Source: Pseudomonadota bacterium (lineage in GTDB: Bacteria; Pseudomonadota; Alphaproteobacteria; Rhodospirillales; Magnetospirillaceae). Taken from it: 7,956 bases of DNA. The notes under the pieces were generated by a model, which had not been told where the DNA came from, ran no database searches, and worked only from the letters and a program-made list of their open reading frames with translations. This document shows, in pieces, positions 1-6,112 of this stretch. Within the stretch, counting starts at the first letter, position 1; each line of letters starts with the position of its first letter. The position numbers and the translations under genes are program-made. The stretch lies in contig JAEZFE010000047.1 of assembly GCA_023437865.1 (NCBI GenBank), forward strand, positions 1-7,956, written 5' to 3'.

Positions 1-349
1 GCTGGGCTACGTGCTGGGCGGGTTGCTGCTGCTGCTGGCCATGCAGGGGCAACTGGCCGCCGCCCTGATCCTCCCCGGCTACTATTTGGCCGACGCCACC
101 ATCACGCTCGTCCGCCGTGCGCTGAACGGTGAAAAGGTGTGGCAGGCCCACCGCAAGCACTTCTACCAGCGCGCCGTCCAGGGCGGGAAACGTCACGACC
201 AGGTGAGTATCGCCATTCTGGCCGGCAATCTGCTGCTGATGGGTGCCGCCGTGTTGGCCGCATCGGGGCATATGTGGGCGGGTATCGCCACCGGCATTAT
301 CGTGGTGGGGGCGCTTCTCACCACTCTCCAGCGCTGGTCCAAGCCATGA
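1..349 (+). CDS. Polyprenyl-phosphate sugar-1-phosphate transferase (MraY/WecA/WbpL family), 3' end only
   Basis: This is the C-terminal part (115 residues in the frame beginning at base 2) of an integral membrane transferase whose start lies outside the window. The family moves a sugar-1-phosphate, usually an N-acetylated one, from a UDP-sugar to undecaprenyl phosphate on the cytoplasmic face, which starts a lipid-linked O-unit. Visible here are a hydrophobic helix (LGGLLLLLAM), a LPGYYLADATITLVRR stretch typical of the family, and the loop AHRKHFYQRAVQGG (His codons at 149-151 and 158-160), which matches the His-containing cytoplasmic loop of WecA/WbpL enzymes. Two more hydrophobic segments follow before the TGA at 347-349. 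The stop overlaps the ATG of the next gene (ATGA), so the two are probably translationally coupled. The family is clear. The sugar used cannot be read from this fragment; the neighbouring epimerase hints at QuiNAc or FucNAc. Confidence 0.85.
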   Translation, partial: LGYVLGGLLLLLAMQGQLAAALILPGYYLADATITLVRRALNGEKVWQAHRKHFYQRAVQGGKRHDQVSIAILAGNLLLMGAAVLAASGHMWAGIATGIIVVGALLTTLQRWSKP

Positions 350-1311
350 AGGTCCTGGTCACCGGCGCCTCCGGTTTCGTCGGTGGCCCCACCTGCCGCC
401 GCCTGCTGACCGCTGGCCACCGGGTGGTGGCGGCAGTCCGGCGCGACGATGCCTTCTTGCCGCTGGACGTGGAGGCCCGCCGGGTCGAGGCGCTGGGCCC
501 CGACACCGATTGGAACGCGGCGCTGAAGGGCTGCGATGCGGTGGTCCATCTGGCGGCGCGCGCCCACGTGATGAAGGACAGAGCGGCCGATCGTCTGGCC
601 CTGTTCCGCCGCATTAACCGCGACGGCACCATCAGGCTGGCCGAGCAGGCGGCGGCGGCAGGCGTGGGCCGCTTCATCTTCGTCAGCACAATCAAGGTCA
701 ACGGCGAAGCAACCCCCGCCGACCGGCCGTTCCGCGCCGACAATACGCCCGCACCTTGCGACCCCTACGGCGTCTCCAAGGCCGAGGCCGAGACCGAGCT
801 GGCGGGCTTAGCCACCCGCACCGGCCTATCGCTGGCCATTATCCGCCCGCCCATGGTCCATGGTCCCGCTGCCAAGGGCAATCTGGCTGCACTGATGCGT
901 GTGCTGAGCAAGGGCATCCCGTTGCCGTTGGGCGCCATACGCAACCGCCGCTCGCTGGTGGGTGTGGAGAACCTAGCCGATGCCCTGGCTTTCCTGGCCG
1001 CGAGCCCGGCCCAGGGCCGCTTTCTGGTCCGCGACGGCGAGGATATTTCGACGCCGGAACTGATCCGCCGCTTGGCCGAGGGCCTGGGTATGCCCGCCCG
1101 CCTGCTCCCGGTGCCGCCTGCCCTGTTGAGAGCGGTCGGTGCCGTGTTGGGCAAGGGCGCGGCGGTGGCCCGACTCACCGGCTCGCTGGTGGTGGACGAT
1201 TCCCCGCTCAGGGATTTCGGCTGGGTACCGCCGATCAGCCTGGACGAGGGCTTGCGCGCCGTAACCTCGGCCCATGGCGGGCGCTTGACAGGCGCGGCCG
1301 CCGGGGCGTAA
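346..1311 (+). CDS. NAD-dependent sugar-nucleotide epimerase/4-ketoreductase (extended SDR, WbpV-like)
   Basis: This 321-residue protein is a complete extended short-chain dehydrogenase/reductase, probably cytoplasmic, acting on a nucleotide (or lipid-linked) 4-keto sugar. The Rossmann dinucleotide motif GASGFVG is at residues 7-13. VVHLAARAHVM (66-76) is the family's second cofactor-contact strand. FVSTIKVNGE (112-121) supplies the catalytic Ser/Thr, and PYGVSK (140-145) gives the Tyr141/Lys145 pair. IRPPMVHGP (166-174) is the usual substrate-side loop. The HLAARxHVM and S(T)IKVNGE signatures resemble WbpV-type enzymes, which reduce UDP-4-keto-6-deoxy-GlcNAc to UDP-QuiNAc or a related sugar. 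I infer that role from memory of those sequences and from the adjacent WbpL-like transferase. A GalE-like UDP-sugar 4-epimerase is the main alternative. The start is the ATG overlapping the upstream stop. There is no strong Shine-Dalgarno, which fits coupled reinitiation. An in-frame extension back to base 139 would only translate the end of the upstream gene in the wrong frame. Confidence 0.92.
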   Translation: MKVLVTGASGFVGGPTCRRLLTAGHRVVAAVRRDDAFLPLDVEARRVEALGPDTDWNAALKGCDAVVHLAARAHVMKDRAADRLALFRRINRDGTIRLAEQAAAAGVGRFIFVSTIKVNGEATPADRPFRADNTPAPCDPYGVSKAEAETELAGLATRTGLSLAIIRPPMVHGPAAKGNLAALMRVLSKGIPLPLGAIRNRRSLVGVENLADALAFLAASPAQGRFLVRDGEDISTPELIRRLAEGLGMPARLLPVPPALLRAVGAVLGKGAAVARLTGSLVVDDSPLRDFGWVPPISLDEGLRAVTSAHGGRLTGAAAGA

Positions 1312-1327
1312 CAGCCCCTATCGCATT

Positions 1328-1333
1328 GGAGGG
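1328..1333 (+). promoter_or_regulatory. Ribosome binding site fixing the manC GTG start
   Basis: GGAGGG sits 7 nt before the GTG at 1341. The same frame is open far upstream and also contains a GTG at 1335, but that codon would be only 1 nt from the GGAGGG. This spacing therefore decides for 1341. Confidence 0.8.
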
Positions 1334-1340
1334 TGTGTTC

Positions 1341-2738
1341 GTGGCGCTTGAGGTCATCCCCGTCATCCTGTCCGGCGGCGCCGGCACCCGCCTGTGGCCG
1401 CTGTCGCGCGAGCTGCGCCCCAAGCAGCTCTTGCCGCTGGCCTCGGACGCCACTCTATTGCAGGAGACCGCTGCACGCATCTCCAGGCGCCCCATTGTGG
1501 TGTGCAACCAGGAACACCGCTTCATTGTCGCCGAGCAGCTGCGCGAGGTCGGCATCGAGCCGCGCGGCATCATCATCGAACCGGTGGGCCGCAACACCGC
1601 CCCGGCCGCCGCCGTGGCCGCCCTGCTGGTGGAAGGCGAGACGGACGCACTGATCCTGGTCATGCCGTCAGATCACCAGATCCGAGACGTTGCCGCCTTT
1701 CGCGCCGCCGTGGAGCGCGCGGCCCCGCTGGCCGAGGCCGGCATGTTGGTGACGTTCGGCATCCGGCCCACCGAACCCAATACGGGTTATGGGTATATCA
1801 AGGGCGGCCTTCCGCTGGATGGCGGACTGAAAGTGGAGCGTTTCGTCGAAAAGCCCGACCGTGCTACCGCCGAGACCTACCTGGCGTCAGGCGAGTACTT
1901 CTGGAACGCTGGCATCTTCCTGTTCTCGGCGCGAGCCTACCTGGAGGAGCTGGCCCAGCGCTTGCCCGCCATGGTTGCGGGCTGCCGCACTGCCCTGACC
2001 GAGGGCGCGTCGGACCTATTCTTCTTCCGACTGGCCGATGCGGCCTTCGCCGCCATTGCCGGCGAGAGCATCGATTATGCGGTCATGGAACACACCGGCC
2101 GCGCCGCCGTAGTGCCGGTGGACATGGGCTGGTCCGACATCGGCTCGTGGTCGGCGCTGTGGGCTGAAAGCCCGCAGGACGGAGAGGGCAACGTGCTGCT
2201 GGGCGACGTGATCGCCACCAACACCCAAAACACCTATATCCGCAGCGAGGGCCGACTGGTCGCCGCTTTGGGCGTCGAGGACATGATCATCGTCGCCACC
2301 GACGACGCCGTGCTTGTCGCCGACAAGGCCCACGACCAGGACGTCAAGAAGATCGTCGAGAGCCTGAAAGCCCAGGGCCGCCCCGAGGCCAGCCAGGGCA
2401 CGCGGGTGTGGCGCCCGTGGGGATGGTATCAGACCATCGACGACGGCACCCGTTACCGGGTCAAGCACATCCAGGTCAATCCGGGGGCCAAACTATCGCT
2501 GCAGAAGCACTGGCACCGGTCGGAGCATTGGGTGGTGGTGACCGGCACGGCGCTGGTCACCTGCGGCGACAAGACATTCACCTTGCGCGAGAATGAGTCC
2601 ACCTTCATTCCGGCCGGGACCGTTCACCGGCTGGAGAACCCGGGCCGGCTGCCACTGCGCATGATCGAGGTGCAGTCGGGCGAGTATGTGGGCGAGGACG
2701 ATATTGTCCGTATCGAGGACGATTACGGCCGGGGCTGA
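1341..2738 (+). CDS. manC: Mannose-1-phosphate guanylyltransferase / mannose-6-phosphate isomerase (bifunctional, type II PMI)
   Basis: The 465-residue protein catalyses two steps: fructose-6-P to mannose-6-P, and mannose-1-P plus GTP to GDP-mannose. It supplies mannosyl, rhamnosyl or fucosyl donors for surface glycans. The N-terminal nucleotidyltransferase domain opens with SGGAGTRLWPLSR (11-23) and Lys28 of the RPKQ motif. It continues with EPVGRNTAPA (80-89), VMPSDH (107-112), TGYGYI (148-153), FVEKP (168-172) and WNAGIF (188-193), all standard for ManC/AlgA/WbpW. The C-terminal cupin isomerase domain has QKHWHRSEHW (388-397), giving Gln388, His390 and Glu395 as metal ligands, and PAGTVHR (424-430) with His429. 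The length is close to the usual size for the family. It starts 29 nt after the epimerase stop and is probably in the same operon. It ends 7 bp from the stop of the opposing MBOAT gene. No phosphomannomutase is in the window, so that step must come from elsewhere in the genome. Confidence 0.97.
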   Translation: MALEVIPVILSGGAGTRLWPLSRELRPKQLLPLASDATLLQETAARISRRPIVVCNQEHRFIVAEQLREVGIEPRGIIIEPVGRNTAPAAAVAALLVEGETDALILVMPSDHQIRDVAAFRAAVERAAPLAEAGMLVTFGIRPTEPNTGYGYIKGGLPLDGGLKVERFVEKPDRATAETYLASGEYFWNAGIFLFSARAYLEELAQRLPAMVAGCRTALTEGASDLFFFRLADAAFAAIAGESIDYAVMEHTGRAAVVPVDMGWSDIGSWSALWAESPQDGEGNVLLGDVIATNTQNTYIRSEGRLVAALGVEDMIIVATDDAVLVADKAHDQDVKKIVESLKAQGRPEASQGTRVWRPWGWYQTIDDGTRYRVKHIQVNPGAKLSLQKHWHRSEHWVVVTGTALVTCGDKTFTLRENESTFIPAGTVHRLENPGRLPLRMIEVQSGEYVGEDDIVRIEDDYGRG

Positions 2739-2745
2739 TCGCTCG

Positions 2746-4119
2746 CTAAAAACGGAAGTAGATGAAGCTCTTCGAGCGGTCGATAAACAACACAGCCAGC
2801 AGAAACAGCCCGGCATAGGCCGCGCCACCCAGCACCGGCATCCTGATGGAGCGCGCCCAGCGATCCGTCAGTCGCTCAGGGTTGATTAGGAAACAACATA
2901 GGGCCGCCACCAGCAGCATGCCCCATGCATCCGCCTGCGGCCCATCAACCCGACCGTGCGTCGAAGCCAACCCCAGCAGGCTGTGGGCAAAGCGCCAAGC
3001 GTCCGTAAAGTCGAAGAGAAATAATATCCAACCCAGCGACACAAGCGCGAACGTAGAGACCTGTTGAAGCAGGCGAGGCATCCGCACCCAGGCGGGTGCC
3101 ACTGCCTTGTAACCGGCGACGAGCATACCGTGATACGCGCCCCAGACCACAAACTGAAAGGCAGCGCCATGCCAAAGGCCGCAGAGGGTGAAGACAATCA
3201 GGATATTCCGCACATAGTTGCGGTTACCGCCCAGCGGAAAATATAAATAATCCCGGATCCACGTGCCCAAGGTCATGTGCCAGCGGCGCCAGAATTCCTT
3301 GGGGTTCAGCGATTCGTATGGTCGGTCGAAGTTCTTGGGAAAATCGAAGCCGAACAGAAACGCCAAGCCCATCGCCATCAGCGAATAGCCATAGAAGTCG
3401 AAATAGATCTGGAAGCTATAGGCGGCGGTGACGTACAGCGCCGCTACCGGCGCCAGCGCATCCGGCGTACGGCTGAGCGGTTGGACAAACTCCGATAACC
3501 CGTCAGCCAGCAGCACCTTGGCACCCAGGCCGAAGCTGAAATAGCCTATCGCCTTTACGTAATCCGCCTCGGCGGGGCGGAAGCGGTCCAGGTTGGCCAG
3601 CGAGCCGACCACGTCGTGGTAGCGCAGGATAGGGCCGGCCACCAGATGCGGAAAAAAGGCTATGTAGAGGGCGAAATGCTGAGGCCTCGGCTGTTCGGGA
3701 ATATCTCCCCGAAATCGGTCCACCGCAAAGGCCACCAGGTGGAAGGTGAAGAACGAGATGCCCGCCGGAAGCAGCTTGTCGGTGACGACCCCCAGCGAGC
3801 CAAGCCAAGCCTGAGGCAGGTGGAGGACGTCGCGCACGAAGAACCCGAGATATTTGTAGTAGAACAGCGCGATCAGCGGCCCCGTGATGGCCCCTACCAA
3901 CATCGGCAGGCTGCCGACAATGCGGTTCGTGCGGGTAAATGCCCACACCCAGGCGACGCAAAACGCCAACACCACCACGTGTTCCATGCCAGACAGCCCG
4001 TAGAACACCAGCGAAAACGCCAGCAGCAAAGGCTTGCGGACGGTGCGGGGCGTAACCAGAAAGCCGGCCAGCGTCAGGGGCAGGAACAGGAAGATGAAGG
4101 CGAAATCGTTGAAGATCAT
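2746..4119 (-). CDS. MBOAT-family membrane O-acyltransferase (AlgI/PatA-like)
   Basis: This 457-residue protein is a polytopic membrane O-acyltransferase with roughly eleven or twelve hydrophobic segments. In AlgI/PatA systems this component carries an acyl group, usually acetyl, across the cytoplasmic membrane for transfer to a periplasmic glycan. The MBOAT core is well preserved: LLPAGISFFTFH (116-127), FFPHLVAGPILR (155-166), QIYFDFYGYSLMAMG (237-251), FPKNFDRPYES (260-270), FWRRWHMTLGTWIRDYLY (276-293, His281), LGGNR (296-300) and LCGLWHGA (312-319). His317 in the last motif is the near-invariant catalytic residue of the family. The ATG overlaps the TGA of the SGNH-like gene upstream (ATGA at 4119-4116), which indicates coupled expression and a joint function. 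It ends with TAG at 2748-2746. The substrate glycan is presumed to be the polysaccharide made by this locus, and the acyl group is presumed to be acetyl. Confidence 0.95.
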   Translation of the reverse strand: MIFNDFAFIFLFLPLTLAGFLVTPRTVRKPLLLAFSLVFYGLSGMEHVVVLAFCVAWVWAFTRTNRIVGSLPMLVGAITGPLIALFYYKYLGFFVRDVLHLPQAWLGSLGVVTDKLLPAGISFFTFHLVAFAVDRFRGDIPEQPRPQHFALYIAFFPHLVAGPILRYHDVVGSLANLDRFRPAEADYVKAIGYFSFGLGAKVLLADGLSEFVQPLSRTPDALAPVAALYVTAAYSFQIYFDFYGYSLMAMGLAFLFGFDFPKNFDRPYESLNPKEFWRRWHMTLGTWIRDYLYFPLGGNRNYVRNILIVFTLCGLWHGAAFQFVVWGAYHGMLVAGYKAVAPAWVRMPRLLQQVSTFALVSLGWILFLFDFTDAWRFAHSLLGLASTHGRVDGPQADAWGMLLVAALCCFLINPERLTDRWARSIRMPVLGGAAYAGLFLLAVLFIDRSKSFIYFRF

Positions 4120-5153
4120 CGTTTGGCGATCCCGTCTGCGACGAATGCCCTTAGGTAGGGAGCCAGCATGGTGGCGGGCGGATGGCCTTCATCCGGCCAA
4201 GGCACTTCGGTCGATCCCACCGCAGGAGCCGTGTGACACTCAAGATTATGGAGAGCGCACAGCCGCACGAGGTGCTCGCGTGTGTCGGCGGCAACTTGGC
4301 TGGGCCGGGCAAGGTATTGGCGCACCAGATCGGGATTAAGGAAGCTCTCGAACAGAACCACGCGCGTACCCCGGGCCGACAGGGCAGCCAAGCGTTCAAG
4401 GTCGTAACTCAGATAGCCCGGCAGTACGTTGCGGTTGGCCACCGGCAGCGGCCTGGCCACATAGGGGCGGCGTACGGGTGCGGTATCGCGGCTGCCATCC
4501 GCATTGTATCCGGCATCGGCGCTGTGTGGCGCATAGGAGCTATCGTCACCGTGGGTGATGCGGCGGAGCACGATACCCACGCCACGCCACACCCGGGTGA
4601 AGGTTAGGGCCCGTATGAGCAGGCCGGCCTCGTTGGCGACGTGTCGGCTGACGGTGCGTGCCAACTCGACGCGGCTAATATCGGGCCGCATCACCCCCGC
4701 CCGGATGTCCTGCACCGCAGCCCGCCATCGCAGTTTCAACCGTGGCCACGCTGGCTGCGAGTAATACTGCAACTCGGCATTGTCGAAGGTGACAATGGCC
4801 AGCTTGGGCGCCCTGTCAGCTTCCGCCAAGCGTTCGAGCATTAGCACCGAGGAGCGCAGGGACTCGCCGGTCAGCGACGCGTTGAAGAAGCGGTCCGCCG
4901 ACACCCCCATCAGCGACGCCGTTACCGGCAACGGCCGGCTATTACCCAGCAGCAGCACATCCATCGGCCTGCGGGCCAGCAGGTGATGCAGTTTCAGGGC
5001 GGCGATCTCCTCGACCGCCAAGGGGTCCAACGCAAGGAACTGGCCTGGGGGTAAGCGCGTGAACGCGTCTTCAATCGGATCTTGGCTCGTCAGCCACAAA
5101 AGGGCCAGCAGCCCCATCAGCACAAGGGCGAGGAAAGAGGAGACCTTAGCCAC
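4116..5153 (-). CDS. Membrane-anchored SGNH/GDSL-like protein, probable partner of the MBOAT acyltransferase
   Basis: This 345-residue protein begins with a single hydrophobic segment (about residues 6-21) followed by a soluble, presumably periplasmic domain. LLLGNSR at 67-73 matches SGNH block I, with Ser72 as the likely nucleophile. FFNASLTGES (89-98) fits the following oxyanion-side block. The C-terminal DEGH (321-324) supplies the Asp/His pair in the DxxH arrangement. Partners of MBOAT proteins such as AlgJ, AlgX, PatB and DltD are SGNH-like and complete acyl transfer to the glycan; I infer that role from the 4-nt overlap with the MBOAT gene. A periplasmic esterase is the alternative. Overall similarity to named members is weak by eye. 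The start is a GTG, the first ATG/GTG/TTG in the open frame, with a GGGGG tract 5-6 nt upstream. The next Met (residue 13) would cut the membrane segment in two. The GTG sits on the junction of a 9-bp tandem repeat. Confidence 0.8.
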   Translation of the reverse strand: MAKVSSFLALVLMGLLALLWLTSQDPIEDAFTRLPPGQFLALDPLAVEEIAALKLHHLLARRPMDVLLLGNSRPLPVTASLMGVSADRFFNASLTGESLRSSVLMLERLAEADRAPKLAIVTFDNAELQYYSQPAWPRLKLRWRAAVQDIRAGVMRPDISRVELARTVSRHVANEAGLLIRALTFTRVWRGVGIVLRRITHGDDSSYAPHSADAGYNADGSRDTAPVRRPYVARPLPVANRNVLPGYLSYDLERLAALSARGTRVVLFESFLNPDLVRQYLARPSQVAADTREHLVRLCALHNLECHTAPAVGSTEVPWPDEGHPPATMLAPYLRAFVADGIAKR

Positions 5154-5160
5154 CTTAGCC
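5143..5160 (-). repeat. 9-bp perfect tandem repeat spanning the GTG start of the SGNH-like gene
   Basis: On the - strand the unit GGCTAAGGT occurs twice back to back (5160-5152 and 5151-5143). The GTG start codon is formed across the junction (5153-5151). After the second unit the next base is C, giving GTC instead. The repeat encodes A-K-V in frame. Confidence 0.85.
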
Positions 5161-5303
5161 CCCAGCAGGAGCGAAATACAGCTTTGCCCCGTACAGCTGA
5201 GCCGCGCGTTTACCCATGCTCCAACTCACTTGACCAAGGTTTACGACCTGATAAACGGCCATGAGCTCATTTCAGGCGATGCTCGGCGAAAACAAATACT
5301 GCC
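5154..5303. other. 150-bp gap between gmhA and the SGNH-like gene
   Basis: No gene is supported here. The gap holds a perfect 10-bp palindrome, ATGAGCTCAT (5261-5270). It also holds two GTTTAC copies 31 bp apart (5208-5213 and 5239-5244), with an inverted TAAAC at 5252-5256, and two TACAGCT copies 15 bp apart (5177-5183 and 5192-5198). I see no clear intrinsic terminator after gmhA and no convincing promoter for the downstream pair, so read-through from gmhA and a separate promoter are both possible. The short repeats are within what chance could produce. Confidence 0.4.
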
Positions 5304-5891
5304 TCACACGGCAATATCGCCGCGGTGCCGCTGCTCCAGGACGTCACACAAGGCATGACCGATCAGAATGTGCATTTCCTGGATGCGGGCGGTCACGGCG
5401 GATGGCACCACGATCAGCGGATCCGCTAGCCCCGTCATCTTGCCACCGTCGCGGCCAGACAGGCCGACAGCGGTACCGCCCAGGGCCCGTGCTGCTTCCA
5501 GCGCCTTGAGCACGTTGGGGCTGTTGCCGGAGGTGGAGATGCCGATGGCAACGTCCTCTGGCTTCATCAGCGCCTCTACCTGGCGGGCGAAGATGTCGTC
5601 ATAAGAGAAATCATTCGAACACGCGGTTAGGATCGACGTATCGGTGGTCAGCGCCAGCGCGGCAAGCGCCCGGCCATTGGCGCGGTAGCGCACCACCAAC
5701 TCCGCCGCCAAGTGCTGGGCGTCGGCGGCAGAGCCGCCATTGCCGAAGAACAGCACCTTGCCGCCCTGATCCAGCGTCCGCGAACAGGCATCAGCCAATC
5801 GCCCGAACGGCTCAGACACGGCGGCGAGCGTGGCCGCGATGATCTTTTCGTGTTCGGCGAACTGCTCGGCAAGGAACCGGCGGGCGTCCAT
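5304..5891 (-). CDS. gmhA: Sedoheptulose-7-phosphate isomerase (phosphoheptose isomerase, SIS domain)
   Basis: The enzyme converts sedoheptulose-7-P to D-glycero-D-manno-heptose-7-P in the cytoplasm, the first step toward ADP- or GDP-activated heptose for LPS core or other surface glycans. The protein is a single SIS domain of 195 residues, close to the E. coli size. It shows [20 protein letters not shown] (residues 44-63), NDF (93-95) and STSGNS (119-124). Metal and catalytic positions His60, Glu64, Gln171 and His179 have the same spacing as His61, Glu65, Gln172 and His180 of E. coli GmhA; this separates it from the related DiaA, which lacks that set. I chose the ATG at 5891 because GGAG (5901-5898) lies 6 nt before it. 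An in-frame ATG at 5906 would add five residues but has no Shine-Dalgarno. It is the first gene of a leftward set. No heptose kinase, phosphatase or nucleotidyltransferase is in the window, so ADP- versus GDP-heptose cannot be decided. Confidence 0.93.
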   Translation of the reverse strand: MDARRFLAEQFAEHEKIIAATLAAVSEPFGRLADACSRTLDQGGKVLFFGNGGSAADAQHLAAELVVRYRANGRALAALALTTDTSILTACSNDFSYDDIFARQVEALMKPEDVAIGISTSGNSPNVLKALEAARALGGTAVGLSGRDGGKMTGLADPLIVVPSAVTARIQEMHILIGHALCDVLEQRHRGDIAV

Positions 5892-6112
5892 AGGGATCTC
5901 CAGCATAGGATAATGCTGATGTGGTAGCCTAAGCCATCAGCCAGGGCAACCTTTCCCGCCGGCGCGTTTGGAGACTTGCACGTTCCGGCCGGAATTGTAT
6001 TCGCTAAGACGGACCCCGCCTTTTCAAAGGCCGTGCTGCTGAACCGCCCTACCATAAAGTTGACAGCGCCTCAGCGCTGTGAGAAACGGGCCGTATCCCA
6101 GCAGGAGTATAG
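5892..6112. promoter_or_regulatory. Divergent intergenic region between gmhA and the OafA-like pseudogene
   Basis: These 221 bp separate genes read in opposite directions and should hold promoters for both. For the rightward gene a consensus -35 hexamer TTGACA lies at 6060-6065, but no good -10 follows at normal spacing. A 7-bp perfect inverted repeat with a 4-nt loop (ACAGCGC 6063-6069, GCGCTGT 6074-6080) overlaps it. A perfect 12-bp palindrome, TTCCGGCCGGAA, is at 5983-5994, flanked by TTGCAC (5976-5981) and TATTCG (5998-6003) at 16-bp spacing. Near gmhA an inverted repeat GCTGATG / CATCAGC (5915-5921 and 5935-5941) lies in the probable leader. Any of these could be an operator, but none matches a regulator I can name. 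Confidence 0.35.

Noticed and set aside
193..743. Open frames on the - strand opposite the transferase and epimerase genes
   Set aside because: They are low-complexity Arg/Ala-rich translations of GC-rich coding DNA with no recognisable motif, and the + strand genes fully explain the region.
1394..2167. 257-codon + strand open frame inside manC
   Set aside because: It is a frame-shifted shadow of manC rich in Arg, Gly and His, without family motifs. The manC frame is intact over the same bases.
3616..4158. 180-codon + strand open frame opposite the MBOAT gene
   Set aside because: It is antisense to a well-conserved membrane protein. Its Gln/Arg/His-rich composition is what the complement of hydrophobic codons gives.
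5230..5257. TTGACC-N16-TAAACG promoter-like pair on the + strand
   Set aside because: Nothing on the + strand downstream could use it. gmhA runs in the opposite direction until 5304, and no small RNA structure is evident.
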